The notes: generated from the letters alone by a model not told the origin. A stretch of 64,000 nucleotides of DNA from Gammaproteobacteria bacterium (GCA_016707425.1 JADJHU010000014.1:62001-126000); one strand, 5' to 3'. Positions 46,970-56,443 are shown, numbered from the stretch's first letter. Numbers and translations: made by a program.

Positions 46970-47920
46970 GTGCGCAGGGGCGGTCCGCCGGCGCTCGCTG
47001 CTGCGCTGCTGCTCGCCTGCGGCATGCCGGCACGGGCGCTGGATGCAGTGCCGGCGGCGCTGCGCGAGTGCCAGGAGCGGCTCGATCCCGAGCTCGACAT
47101 CGGCTTCGCGCGGATCTCGGCGCACTGCCCGGGACTCGTGCGGGTACTCGAGCAGAGCCCCTGGGCACCATGGCTGCCTCAGGGCTGGCGTGATCCGCGC
47201 AATGATCTCTCAGCCGGCTCGCTCGGTGAGCTCGGCGTCCTCCTGCAACGCGAGCGCGGGCTGGCGCCCCTGCGCACGGCGCCGGCAGGCGCGACGCTCA
47301 GGGCGGTGCTGGCCGAACTTGGCTATCCGCGGCGCGAGAGGATGACCCTGTGGGAGCGGCTGCGCGACTGGCTGCACCCGGTGTCTGCGCGCCGGCAGAG
47401 CGAGCCCGCACCATCCTGGCTCTCACAGGTGCTGCGGCAGGTCGATTCCTCCGGGATGCTGCTGCGCGTGATGAGCTACATGGCCATCGCAGCCGTTCTC
47501 GTGCTCGGGGTCTCGGGTTTCGTGCGCAGGCTGCGCACGAAACGGCTGTCGGACACGCTCTGGCATGCGGACCATGCACCACCTGCGCCGGTGCCAGGCA
47601 GACAGCCGTGGCAAAGCTGGCGTGAGGTTGAGCAGGCCTCGCTCGCCGAGCGTCCGGCCCTGATGCTGGGCCTCGTGCTCGACGCGCTGGTGCAGTCGCG
47701 ACGCTTGCCACGCGCAGAGAGTTTCACTGCGTCCGAGCTCATCGAGGCCGCGGAAAGCACGCGACTGCCCGGGCGCGAGCGGCTCGTGGCACTTGCGCGC
47801 GTGGCCGAGCAGGCGCGCTTCGGATCGAAGCCGCTGCCGGCTTCGCAGCTTGCGGCTGCGGTCGAGGGGGGGCGGACGCTGCTCGCAGAGCTGAATCCGC
47901 CCGGGCGGGTGTCATCGTGA
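46970..47920 (+). CDS. DUF4129-type membrane-anchored protein
   Basis: 316 aa from GTG 46970. Signal-like amino terminus (ALAAALLLACGMPARA), a periplasmic alpha-helical stretch with two cysteines, one central membrane helix (MSYMAIAAVLVLGVSGFV, about 165-182) and a cytoplasmic helical domain with ASLAERPALMLGLVLDALVQ and ARVAEQARFGSKP, the DUF4129-like end. It overlaps the DUF4350 gene. Function unknown; DUF4129 domains sit next to MoxR and DUF58 genes in many bacteria. Confidence 0.75.
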   Translation: MRRGGPPALAAALLLACGMPARALDAVPAALRECQERLDPELDIGFARISAHCPGLVRVLEQSPWAPWLPQGWRDPRNDLSAGSLGELGVLLQRERGLAPLRTAPAGATLRAVLAELGYPRRERMTLWERLRDWLHPVSARRQSEPAPSWLSQVLRQVDSSGMLLRVMSYMAIAAVLVLGVSGFVRRLRTKRLSDTLWHADHAPPAPVPGRQPWQSWREVEQASLAERPALMLGLVLDALVQSRRLPRAESFTASELIEAAESTRLPGRERLVALARVAEQARFGSKPLPASQLAAAVEGGRTLLAELNPPGRVSS

Positions 47921-49173
47921 GGGAGCGGCTCGTGACGCTCGCCCTTGCCCTTGGGGCACTGGTGCTGTTCTACGTGATATTCCTCGGCGCGAGTCGTCCC
48001 ACGAACCCCGCGGGCACGACATCGCGGCCGTCGTCGCCCGAGCGAAGGGAGAATGGCTACCTTGCCGCGAGCGAGTGGCTGATCCGTTCTGGCGTGCGCG
48101 TCGTATCGCTGCGAGAACCGCTTTCGGTGCTCGGCGAGTCCGGACCCGGACTGTCCCCCCGGGGCAACCTGCTGATCGTCACGCTTCCGGGCGTGCAGGG
48201 ATTCAGCGCTGAGGAACTACAGCCGCTCGACCGCTGGCTGCGCGCCGGGAATACCCTGCTCGTACTGGCGGCGCTCGACGACGAACCCGACTGGGCGCAG
48301 GCTTCAGGCGCCATCTCGACAGACGATCTCACGACGCTCACCGGTTTGTCGCTGCAGCCGGCGCACGCCGGGGATGGGCGGCTGCGCGGCGTGCCGGAGC
48401 GCCTCGCCACGGCAACACGCCGCACGCTGGTCGCCAACCGGCCGCATGCCTATTTCGAGGGCGTGCACACGGCGGTCGCGCTGTCAGACTATCCGGCAGC
48501 GCCGTGGGTGGCGCGCGTGTCGTATGGCACGTTCTTTCTCGCGCTCGCACACCGCGGCGACAGCGGCGCTGATGCACTCTGGACGCGGCGCGTCGGCGCC
48601 GGGCGTATCATCGTCAGCGGCTTCGCCAGCCTCTTCACGAACCGCGTGCTCGGGCTCGAGGGCAACGCGCGGCTCCTGGCCAATATCGTGAGCACGAACG
48701 TTGCCGCCGATGGGGCCGTGATCTTCGACGACCTGCGGCAGGGGCTCGTCGCAGGCTACGATCCGCAGCGCTTCTTCGCCGACCCGAGGCTGCACGGGAC
48801 GCTCGCGATCCTCTGCGCACTGTGGCTCGTCTGGGCGCTCGGAGGAACACGGCTGTGCGCACCCCGGCCGCCACCACGTACGCCTCGCGAGACGGACCTG
48901 GTACGCGCCGCGGGCGGATATCTGGCACGGGTGCTGCCGGCGCGCGCGGCTGCGCGTGCGCTCTACGAAGGCTTCTTCGACGGTGTGCGGGCGCGCACCG
49001 GCCTGGCGCGCAATGGCGAGCCCACCTGGGACTGGCTGGAGCGTCATCCGCGCATCGCCCCGCAGGAGCTCATGCAGCTGAAGGCGGGCTACGCCGCTGC
49101 GCACGGCAGGGGGCGCGTGCGGCTCGTGGCGCTGCACAATCTGCTTCTCCACATCGACAGGCGGATTTCATGA
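47917..49173 (+). CDS. DUF4350 family membrane protein
   Basis: 418 aa. An amino-terminal helix (LALALGALVLFYVIFLGA), then a Rossmann-like extracytoplasmic domain (NGYLAASEWLIRSGVRVVSL, GNLLIVTLPGVQGFSAEELQPLDRWLRAGNTLLVLAALDD), a later helix (LAILCALWLVWALGGTRL) and a cytoplasmic helical tail. The DUF4350 domain resembles the glutamine-amidotransferase/ABC-accessory fold without a visible catalytic triad. Overlaps its neighbours by four bases at both ends. Confidence 0.8.
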   Translation: MRERLVTLALALGALVLFYVIFLGASRPTNPAGTTSRPSSPERRENGYLAASEWLIRSGVRVVSLREPLSVLGESGPGLSPRGNLLIVTLPGVQGFSAEELQPLDRWLRAGNTLLVLAALDDEPDWAQASGAISTDDLTTLTGLSLQPAHAGDGRLRGVPERLATATRRTLVANRPHAYFEGVHTAVALSDYPAAPWVARVSYGTFFLALAHRGDSGADALWTRRVGAGRIIVSGFASLFTNRVLGLEGNARLLANIVSTNVAADGAVIFDDLRQGLVAGYDPQRFFADPRLHGTLAILCALWLVWALGGTRLCAPRPPPRTPRETDLVRAAGGYLARVLPARAAARALYEGFFDGVRARTGLARNGEPTWDWLERHPRIAPQELMQLKAGYAAAHGRGRVRLVALHNLLLHIDRRIS

Positions 49174-50120
49174 GTACGGCAATCGCAGAACTCGAACACC
49201 TGCTGCAGCGCGAGCTCGGACGCGTGATCATCGGCGCGGAGCAGGCCACGCGTGCGCTCACCATCGCGCTCGTCGCCCGCGGTCATGTGCTGGTGCAGGG
49301 TGCGCCCGGTCTCGGCAAGACGCTGCTCGCGAAATCGCTCGCGCGCGTGCTGGGTGGAGAATTCAAGCGCATCCAGGGCACGGCGGACCTCATGCCGGGC
49401 GACATCATCGGCGTGCACGTGTATGACGAGGCGCATCGTGCCTTCGTGTTCCGCCCGGGGCCGGTCTTCGCCGATGTCGTTCTGGTGGACGAGATCAATC
49501 GGGCGGGACCCAAGACCCAGTCGGCACTCCTCGAGGCGATGGAAGAGCGCCAGGTGAGTGCCGAACGCGACGTGTTCGCACTGCCCGCGGACTTCATGGT
49601 GCTCGCGACGCAGAATCCGCGCGAATTCGAAGGCACCTATCCGCTGCCCGAGTCCCAGCTCGACCGCTTCATGATGCGCATCGACATCGGCTATCCGGAG
49701 CGCGATGCGGAGGCGCAGATCCTGGCCCGCTATGGCGCACGCTTCGCACCGGCACACGAGCTGCCCGCAGAGCTCGCGCAGCTCGACCGCGCGCTCCTTG
49801 CGCGGGCGCGTGCCGAGGCCGAGGCCCTGCACGTCTCTGAAGCACTCGCCTCCTACGTACTCGATCTGACCCGCGCTTCGCGCGAGCAGGCGCGTGTGGC
49901 GCTCGGGCTCTCGACCCGTGGAGCACTCGCGCTCCTGAGGGCGGCACGCATTGCCGCCGCAATCCGCGGAGGGGAGTTCGTCTCGCCTGACGATGTGAAG
50001 GCTGTGGCGCCCTGGGTGATGGCGCACCGTCTGATGCTTGCGCCGGAGGCGGCGCTCGATGGCACGAGCGACCTCGAGGTCGTCCGCTCGCTCCTCGAGC
50101 AGACGCCCGTGCCGCGCTGA
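49170..50120 (+). CDS. MoxR-type AAA+ ATPase
   Basis: 316 aa. Walker A GAPGLGKT (44-51), Walker B VLVDEINRA (from 103) and sensor 1 VLATQNPREFEGTYPLPESQLDRFM, the last being a MoxR hallmark. MoxR ATPases act as chaperones for protein complexes, commonly with DUF58/VWA partners. The ATG overlaps the DUF4350 stop, and DUF58 follows. Confidence 0.93.
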   Translation: MSTAIAELEHLLQRELGRVIIGAEQATRALTIALVARGHVLVQGAPGLGKTLLAKSLARVLGGEFKRIQGTADLMPGDIIGVHVYDEAHRAFVFRPGPVFADVVLVDEINRAGPKTQSALLEAMEERQVSAERDVFALPADFMVLATQNPREFEGTYPLPESQLDRFMMRIDIGYPERDAEAQILARYGARFAPAHELPAELAQLDRALLARARAEAEALHVSEALASYVLDLTRASREQARVALGLSTRGALALLRAARIAAAIRGGEFVSPDDVKAVAPWVMAHRLMLAPEAALDGTSDLEVVRSLLEQTPVPR

Positions 50121-50157
50121 GGTGGCGGGCGATCCGCCGCCCCATCCACCGGCCGCC

Positions 50158-51456
50158 ATGCATCTCACCGGTCGCAGCTATTTCCTCGCCGTGCTCGCAG
50201 CGGTGCTCGGGATCAGCGGTCTGTGGTCGGCCGATCCGGCACTGCACGGCCTGTGGAGCGGGCCGCTGGCGCTGCTGCTGGCCGGACTGGCCTACGAGAG
50301 CGACCGGGTGCGGCGCATGCAGCTCGATGTGATGCTGGATATTCCCCGGCGCCTCTTCCTCGGGCGTGCGACCTCCGCCGCCTTCCTCTTCGCGCAGAGT
50401 GGCGCGCGCAGCCTGACCCTCGAATATGCGCCAGCGGCGCCGGCCGCCTTCCTGCCCCTGGGGGCGCCGCGGCGCCTGCGCGTATCAGGCGGAGTGCCGG
50501 TGCGTGATGCCTTCGAGGCCGTTGCAGTGCGTCTCGGCCCGCAGGAATGGCCGGCGCTCCCGGCGCGCGTGCTCGGCCGCCTGGGTCTGGCATGGTGGTC
50601 GCACGACCTCGTGCCCGCATGCCGGCTGCAGGTGGCGCCCGACACGCTGCGCGCTGCAGGGCGGCGACCGGGCGGTGTGCTGGCCGGTCAACGCCTGCGC
50701 GGCAGGAGCGGTGCCGGCAACGAACTGCATCAGCTGCGGGCCTATGTCCCGGGCGATCCTCTCGGGCGCATCGACTGGAAGGCGACCGCTCGCAGCGGTG
50801 CGCTCGTGACACGCGAGCTCACCGAGGACCAGCACCTCGATATCCTGCTGCTCCTCGACGCGGGACGTCTGAGCCGCACCGGTGCCGGAGCCCTCGACCG
50901 GCTCGGGCTGTACGCCAACGTCGCGGCACGTTTCGCACGGCAGGCCACGGCGCAGGACGATCGGGCAGGAGTCCTGGTCTTTGCCGATCGGCCGCTCGCG
51001 CTCTGCGCGCCCGGGCGCGGTCTCGCGGCCGTGCGGCGCATCCGCGATCTCCTCGAGGGCCTCGAGACGCAAGCCGGCGAATCGGATGTGGTGGCGGCCG
51101 CCGCCCGGGCGAGGTCGCTGCTGCGGCGGCGGAGTCTCGTCGTACTGCTCACCGACCTCGACGATGCCACGCTCGCCGGCATGCTGGCGCGTGCCGTACG
51201 GTTGCTGGCCCCGCCACATCTGGTACTCGTCGCCGGCGTGCAGAGTCCGGAGATCGCCGCCCTGGCGCAGGCGCCGGCCCGGGACTGGCGCGACCCGTGG
51301 GTGGCGCTTGCGGCAACGGAACACGAGCGTCGTGCCCGCGGGCACCGCGAGCAACTGCGGCGCATGGGTGTGCCGGTGGTCGCCGCCCGCGAGGAGCGGC
51401 TCGAGGACGAGGTCATCGGACTGTACGAGAGCCTGCGCCGCCGGCGCCGGATCTGA
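50158..51456 (+). CDS. DUF58 protein (VWA-like)
   Basis: 432 aa from ATG 50158; a GTG at 50122 one base after the moxR stop would add 12 residues. Two membrane segments at the amino terminus (YFLAVLAAVLGISGLW, LALLLAGLA), a beta-sandwich, then the diagnostic LRAYVPGDPLGRIDWKATAR and a von Willebrand A-like domain with DILLLLDAGR replacing a full MIDAS. Partner of MoxR. It converges with the SpoIIM gene three bases away. Confidence 0.88.
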   Translation: MHLTGRSYFLAVLAAVLGISGLWSADPALHGLWSGPLALLLAGLAYESDRVRRMQLDVMLDIPRRLFLGRATSAAFLFAQSGARSLTLEYAPAAPAAFLPLGAPRRLRVSGGVPVRDAFEAVAVRLGPQEWPALPARVLGRLGLAWWSHDLVPACRLQVAPDTLRAAGRRPGGVLAGQRLRGRSGAGNELHQLRAYVPGDPLGRIDWKATARSGALVTRELTEDQHLDILLLLDAGRLSRTGAGALDRLGLYANVAARFARQATAQDDRAGVLVFADRPLALCAPGRGLAAVRRIRDLLEGLETQAGESDVVAAAARARSLLRRRSLVVLLTDLDDATLAGMLARAVRLLAPPHLVLVAGVQSPEIAALAQAPARDWRDPWVALAATEHERRARGHREQLRRMGVPVVAAREERLEDEVIGLYESLRRRRRI

Positions 51457-51459
51457 GCC

Positions 51460-52128
51460 TCAGGTGCGGATCGGCCGGAGGCCGTGATGGCGGTGGCGAC
51501 CCGGGAACCCGCCGCGCAGCAGCGCGATCATGATTCCGAAGTAGCCCACGCCGATGACGAGACGTGCCCACAATGGCACGTCCGGGTCGGGCGAGACGAA
51601 GCCTTCGATGAATCCGCAGCCGGCGAGCAGCAGGCCGATCGGCACGAGGAGCTTTCCGGCCCGCCGCGCAGCCCGCGAAAACGCTGCCGTACGCGATGCG
51701 CCGGCCGGGCGCACGAGCGCTTCGCCGAGGGAGACGCCCGCCGCACCCGCGAGCACCATGCAGGCGACTTCGACGATGCCGTGCGCCACGATGAATTCGA
51801 ACAGCCGCTGCGCGAGACCGTGCTGTGCCGTGAAGGCGAAGACACCCCCGAGCATGAAACCGTTCAGCCCGACGATGTAGAAGGTGCCGAGCCCGAAAAG
51901 AATGCCTGCGCAGAAGGCGAACAGGCTGACGACGATGTTGTTCGTCAGCAGCTGGATCGAGAGCACCGACGAGGGTACGACGTTCAGCAGGTTGACGGTC
52001 CAGAGCTCACCGCGTTCCACGGAGGCGATCATCTCGGGTGAGGCGAACAGCGCCACCAGCCCCGGGTGGGCCGTGACGAGCCACGCACCCGCAAAGCCCG
52101 AGAGGAGGAAGAGCAGGGCGGTCCACAA
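51460..52128 (-). CDS. SpoIIM-type membrane protein, amino-terminally short
   Basis: 222 codons from a TTG at 52128. Five or so helices with LLTNNIVVSLFAFCAGILFGLGTFYIVGLNGFMLGG and HGIVEVACMVLAGAAGVSLGEAL, the stage II sporulation M family core. Usual members of this cluster are about 330 aa with a cytoplasmic amino-terminal helical domain, missing here. Upstream in frame there is no ATG or GTG. It overlaps RDD by 100 bases in another frame, so it may be the second half of a frameshifted RDD-SpoIIM fusion, or a translationally coupled short version. Confidence 0.75.
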   Translation of the reverse strand: MWTALLFLLSGFAGAWLVTAHPGLVALFASPEMIASVERGELWTVNLLNVVPSSVLSIQLLTNNIVVSLFAFCAGILFGLGTFYIVGLNGFMLGGVFAFTAQHGLAQRLFEFIVAHGIVEVACMVLAGAAGVSLGEALVRPAGASRTAAFSRAARRAGKLLVPIGLLLAGCGFIEGFVSPDPDVPLWARLVIGVGYFGIMIALLRGGFPGRHRHHGLRPIRT

Positions 52129-53009
52129 GATATGCGCATCGCACGGCCGGGCTGCGTCACGCGCCTGCGCGCCGCCTGCCAGAGATCCGCACGCGCGAGG
52201 AGAGCCGTGCGCAGCGCCTGCTCACGGGCAGGCGCGGCCGTGTCCGTGATGGCCATTGCGCGCAGCGCGGGCAGTGCCGCCCGGAGCCGTGTTTCGTCGG
52301 CTGTTGCCCAGGCGCCCCCGGGATCGAGCCGCGTGGCGAGACGGCGTCCGAGTCGCAGGCGCGCTTCGGGTGTGAGGTCAGCCCAGCGTGCCTCGAGTTC
52401 CGTGATCACCTCGACGCTCTCGGGGTCAGGCGCGTGTGCAGCGTCGGTGGCCGGTACTGCGGGTGCTCCGTGCCAGAGGTCAGCGTGCTCGTAGACGAGC
52501 AGGGTGCCGGCGGCGAGATCCCCGAGGCGCACGTGGTTGCGCGTGGCGAGAGTGGCGACGAATCCGATGGCGTACACGCCGGGGAAGCTGTCCACGAGGC
52601 GGAAGACATTGCGCAGCAGCAGTGCGCCTGCGCCCGGTGCCTCGCCGCCAGTGGTGATGATGCGAATGCCGGTCAGGCGTTTCCCGGGTGTGCGACCCTG
52701 CATGACGACCTCGAGCACCGGGTGATACAGGAGGTAAAGCGCAACGGCGGGCAGCAGCACCGCGCCGAACCACAGCACGTCGGCGTCGAGTGGCGCCGCG
52801 ACACTCAGACTGCGGTTGTAGAGCATCGCGGCGAGCGTGTACCAGGCGAGCGCCAGCGCGAGGCGGATCAGCCAGTCGACGAGGAACGCCAGCATGCGCC
52901 CGCCGGGTGCCACGACCTCGAAGGCGACCTCTACGCCGGTGGCGCTGTCGACCACGAGATCGGGGGCGCGCAGCCCCCCCGGCGGTGTGGCAGCGGCTGT
53001 CGTGCTCAC
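52029..53009 (-). CDS. RDD family membrane protein
   Basis: 326 codons from a GTG overlapping the prfA stop. The RDD domain (about 10-185) has FEVVAPGGRMLAFLVDWLIRLALALAWYTL, the hallmark R and D residues, and HPVLEVVMQGRTPGKRLTGIRII. A cytoplasmic helical region (about 205-290, ELEARWADLTPEARLRLGRRLA) follows. The last 36 residues after AMRI (SCGPPCSSSSRALRVR) look like shadow translation of the SpoIIM frame, so the true protein may end elsewhere. Function in the MoxR cluster unknown; RDD proteins have been linked to transport. Confidence 0.82.
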   Translation of the reverse strand: MSTTAAATPPGGLRAPDLVVDSATGVEVAFEVVAPGGRMLAFLVDWLIRLALALAWYTLAAMLYNRSLSVAAPLDADVLWFGAVLLPAVALYLLYHPVLEVVMQGRTPGKRLTGIRIITTGGEAPGAGALLLRNVFRLVDSFPGVYAIGFVATLATRNHVRLGDLAAGTLLVYEHADLWHGAPAVPATDAAHAPDPESVEVITELEARWADLTPEARLRLGRRLATRLDPGGAWATADETRLRAALPALRAMAITDTAAPAREQALRTALLARADLWQAARRRVTQPGRAMRISCGPPCSSSSRALRVRGSSRPTRGWWRCSPHPR

Positions 53010-54085
53010 TGCTGCTCCGCGAGCTGCTCAGCCTGGTGCTCCTGCTGCAGCGCGCCGATCAGCTCCTCGAGCCGGCCCTCCATCACGGCCGGCAGCCTGT
53101 AGAGCGTGAGGTCGATCCGATGGTCCGTGACGCGACCCTGGGGGAAGTTATAGGTGCGAATGCGCTCGGACCGATCCCCGCTCCCGACCTGGAGACGCCG
53201 CGACTGAGCCTGCGCGCTGTCGCGCTGCTCCTGCGCTGCAGCGAGCAGCTTCGCCTTGAGCAGCGTCATCGCGCGTGAGCGATTCTTGTGCTGGGATCGC
53301 TCGTCCTGGCACTCGACCACGATGCCCGACGGCAGGTGTGTGATGCGCACGGCCGAGTCAGTCTTGTTGACGTGCTGTCCGCCCGCGCCCGAGGCGCGAT
53401 AGGTATCGATCCGCAGCTCCGCAGGGCTGATCTCGATACCCGCGATTTCGTCGGGCTCGGGCAGGATCGCCACGGTGCAGGCCGAGGTATGGATACGGCC
53501 CTGCGCCTCCGTGGCAGGCACGCGCTGCACGCGATGCGTGCCGGACTCGAACTTGAAGTGGGAGAAGGCGCCCTGGCCGACGATGCGGCTGATGATCTCC
53601 TTGTAGCCGCCGTGCTCGCCCGGGCTCTCGCTCAGGATCTCCACCTGGAAGCCCTGCGCTTCGGCGTAGCGGGTATACATGCGGAAGAGATCGCCTGCGA
53701 AGATCGCCGCCTCGTCGCCGCCCGTGCCGGCGCGGATCTCGAGGTAGAGGTTCCTGTCGTCGCGCGGATCCCGGGGCACGAGCAGGCGCTGCAGCTCCCG
53801 TTCCCCGGCTTCGAGCGCGGTCTTCAGTCGACTGCTCTCTTCGACGCCGAGCGCCCGCATGGCCTCGTCCGGATCCTGCGCGAGTTCCACCGCGACGGCG
53901 AGATCGCGCTCGAGGTCCCGGTAGCTCGCGAAGCGCGCGGCCAGCGGTTCGAGATGCGCATACTCCATCGAGAGCTCGCGGAAGCGCGGGGAGCTGCCTG
54001 AGAGCTCCGGCTCGGCGAGCTGGCGACCGGCTTCCTCGAAGCGATCGACGGCCTTCTCGAGCAGCCTGCGGATCGTGTCTTTCAT
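53006..54085 (-). CDS. prfA: Peptide chain release factor 1
   Basis: 359 aa from ATG 54085. The tripeptide anticodon PAT lies in RVPATEAQGRIHTSA (UAG/UAA specificity) and the GGQ motif in GAGGQHVNKTDSAVRI (about residue 234) is the target of PrmC. hemA, usually just upstream, is absent; instead the divergent TPR lipoprotein gene begins 45 bp away. RDD overlaps its stop. Confidence 0.97.
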   Translation of the reverse strand: MKDTIRRLLEKAVDRFEEAGRQLAEPELSGSSPRFRELSMEYAHLEPLAARFASYRDLERDLAVAVELAQDPDEAMRALGVEESSRLKTALEAGERELQRLLVPRDPRDDRNLYLEIRAGTGGDEAAIFAGDLFRMYTRYAEAQGFQVEILSESPGEHGGYKEIISRIVGQGAFSHFKFESGTHRVQRVPATEAQGRIHTSACTVAILPEPDEIAGIEISPAELRIDTYRASGAGGQHVNKTDSAVRITHLPSGIVVECQDERSQHKNRSRAMTLLKAKLLAAAQEQRDSAQAQSRRLQVGSGDRSERIRTYNFPQGRVTDHRIDLTLYRLPAVMEGRLEELIGALQQEHQAEQLAEQQ

Positions 54086-54130
54086 CCTGACATTCTCCGG
54101 CAGGAGGTGCCGCTGGGCTATAGTGACCGC

Positions 54131-55798
54131 ATGAAACGTTTCCGGTGCTGCCTTGGCCTGCTCGCTGGTGCGGCCGTGCTCAGCGCATGCGCGATCCCTG
54201 CGCGCCAGAGCAGCGCGGCAGCCCAGGACGCCGATCTGGCGAGGGCCGAGCTCGCGCTGGCACGCGGAGAATGCCGTGCGGCGGCGGAGACCTACACGGC
54301 CGCGGCCGATCGGTCCGTCGATGTCAGTCTGGCCCGGCGCGCACTGGAGGTGGCAGTGCGCTGCGAGCACTGGCCCGCGCGCGCGCGCGCGGCAGCACGG
54401 TGGCGGATCCTTGCCCCGGAGGACCCCGAGGCGCTGCGTGCGGCCGCTGCCGCAGCGCTCGGGCAGCACCGGATCACAGCTGCCACCGAGACGCTGCGCG
54501 CGCTCTTTGCGCTGCCCGGCGAGGGCGTCGATGACCGGTTCAGCGAGCTTGCGTCCACGATGGTGGATGACGCGGATGCGTATCCGGCCTTCACCGCCTT
54601 GCGCATGGCGGCACCGCTCGAGCGCTTCTCAGCGGGCTCGCTCGTGGGGCTCGGGCGGCTCGGCTTCGAGGCCTACGATTTTGCGCGCGCGCGTGAGCTC
54701 GCGAACCAGGCTCTGGGGCGCGATCCGGGGTTCGCAGCAGCGTACGCGCTGCTCGCACGTGTGTACGCGACCGGGAGCGACGACGTCCCGGCGCTCGAGG
54801 CTGCGCACGCGGCGCTTCGGCTCGACGCATCGGGCCAGCGATTCGTGCTCGCCGACACGCTCACCACTCTCGGGCGCGTGGAGGAGGCGGGCAGCGAGCT
54901 CGAGCGGCTGCAGGCCGACGAGAGTGCGAGCGAGGAAGCCAGGCGCCGGCTGGCACTCCTTGCCTTCGAGTGGGGAGATCTCGACGTGGCGCAGCGCCGG
55001 TTCCTGGAGCGCCTCGAACGCGGGGAGGGCGGGGGCGAGGCGCTCTACTATCTCGCGCTGATCGCCGAGCGTCGCAAGGACTATGGGCAGTCCCTGCGTG
55101 CGTATGCGCTACTCGCGGGTGCCGGTCTCGGTGAGCTGGCGCGGCCGCAGGCGGCACGCCTGCTCCTGAAGCAGGGCGACCGCGCCGCCGCGATGTCGAT
55201 GCTCGACGAGTACGTCGTCGGGCATCCCGAGAGCGCCGTCACCTTCACGATTGCCAAGGCCCAGATGCTCGCGGAGATCGGCGAAGCGGCCGAGGGTGCC
55301 GCCATCGTCGATGCGGCGCTCGGGCAGTACCCGGATCACCCGCGGCTGTCCTACGAACACGCCGTACTGCTCGAGCGGGCGGGCAGCACGCGGGAGGCGA
55401 TCCGCGCGCTCGGGCGCCTCGCGGATGCGCACCCGGAGAACACCACGGCGCTGAATGCCCTGGGCTACACCCTGGCCGATCACGGCAGGGAGCTGCCGCG
55501 TGCCGAGGCGCTCATCCGGCGTGCACTCGCGGCGACCCCCGATCACCCGGCCGTGCTCGACAGCCTGGGTTGGGTGCGATTCCGCCGGGGCGATACCCCG
55601 CAAGCGCGCCGCATGCTCGAGCGGGCGTATCTCATCTCGGGCGATCCGGAGATCGCTGCCCATTGGGGTGAGGTGCTCTGGTCGGTCGGCGAGCGGACCG
55701 AGGCGCGCAGGGTCTGGGCGCAGGCACTTGCGCGCCATCCGGATGCCGACGCGCTGAGCAAGGTGCTCGAGCGCCTGGCGCCGGCCGATCCACAATGA
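54131..55798 (+). CDS. TPR-repeat lipoprotein
   Basis: 555 aa. Lipobox LSAC with Cys20. The rest is repeated helix-turn-helix TPR units; recognisable ones include HPRLSYEHAVLLERAGSTREAIRALGRLADAHPENTTALNALGYTLADHG and ALAATPDHPAVLDSLGWVRFRRGDTPQARRMLERAY near the end. In related genomes an equivalent gene precedes lolB and is proposed to assist outer-membrane biogenesis. The stop overlaps the lolB start. A TATAGT at 54119-54124 lies right before the ATG, but no -35 was found. Confidence 0.85.
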   Translation: MKRFRCCLGLLAGAAVLSACAIPARQSSAAAQDADLARAELALARGECRAAAETYTAAADRSVDVSLARRALEVAVRCEHWPARARAAARWRILAPEDPEALRAAAAAALGQHRITAATETLRALFALPGEGVDDRFSELASTMVDDADAYPAFTALRMAAPLERFSAGSLVGLGRLGFEAYDFARARELANQALGRDPGFAAAYALLARVYATGSDDVPALEAAHAALRLDASGQRFVLADTLTTLGRVEEAGSELERLQADESASEEARRRLALLAFEWGDLDVAQRRFLERLERGEGGGEALYYLALIAERRKDYGQSLRAYALLAGAGLGELARPQAARLLLKQGDRAAAMSMLDEYVVGHPESAVTFTIAKAQMLAEIGEAAEGAAIVDAALGQYPDHPRLSYEHAVLLERAGSTREAIRALGRLADAHPENTTALNALGYTLADHGRELPRAEALIRRALAATPDHPAVLDSLGWVRFRRGDTPQARRMLERAYLISGDPEIAAHWGEVLWSVGERTEARRVWAQALARHPDADALSKVLERLAPADPQ

Positions 55799-56427
55799 GC
55801 GCGACATCGCGGAGAGTCGTCCGGTCGGCGGCCGGCGGGTCGTCGACGCTCGCATGCGCCGTTCTGATGGTGTTCGTGCTGAACGGCTGCACCAGTCTTC
55901 CCCCGCGAGGTGAGCAACCGGTGGTTCCCTGGGCCGAACGTCGTGCAGCGCTCCAGGGGCTCGAGAGCTTCGGCCTGCGCGGGCGTGTCGCCGTATCGGC
56001 CGGGGGCGAGGGCTTCAATGCCTCGCTGCATTGGGAGCAGAGGAGCGACGCCGCTCACCTGCGGCTCGACGGACCGCTCGGTTTCGGAGGGCTCGAGATC
56101 GAATCGCACGACGGAGCGCTCACTCTGCGCGATACCCGTGGCGTATCACTCGACGGGGCTGCGGCGCGCGCCGAACTCGAGCGGCGGCTCGGTTTCGTGC
56201 TGCCGCTCGAGTCGCTGCGCTTCTGGGTGCTCGGGGTTCCGGATCCGGCTCAGCCCGCCGAGGAAGTGCTGAACGACGCCCGGCAGCTCTCACGCCTGGA
56301 GCAGGACGGGTGGGCGGTCGACTTCGATCGCTATGGACACATCGGCGCGCAGTCGCGGCCGGTGCGGCTCACGGTGCGGCGGGAGGGGGCGCGCATGCGG
56401 CTCGTGATCGATCGGTGGATTTCCTGA
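55795..56427 (+). CDS. lolB: Outer-membrane lipoprotein receptor LolB
   Basis: 210 aa lipoprotein; lipobox VLNGC gives Cys32 after an unusually long 31-residue leader. The half-barrel has FGLRGRVAVSAGGEGFNASLHWEQ, LRLDGPLGFGGLEIE and the late GWAVDFDRYG. LolB takes lipoproteins from LolA into the outer membrane. Between the TPR gene and ispE, as in Pseudomonas. Confidence 0.93.
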   Translation: MSATSRRVVRSAAGGSSTLACAVLMVFVLNGCTSLPPRGEQPVVPWAERRAALQGLESFGLRGRVAVSAGGEGFNASLHWEQRSDAAHLRLDGPLGFGGLEIESHDGALTLRDTRGVSLDGAAARAELERRLGFVLPLESLRFWVLGVPDPAQPAEEVLNDARQLSRLEQDGWAVDFDRYGHIGAQSRPVRLTVRREGARMRLVIDRWIS

Positions 56428-56443
56428 GCGGAAGGGAGCACCG

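Noticed and set aside
54088..54124. TGACAT / TATAGT as a promoter for the TPR-lolB operon
   Set aside because: The spacer of 25 bp is too long and the -10 would place the start at the ATG.
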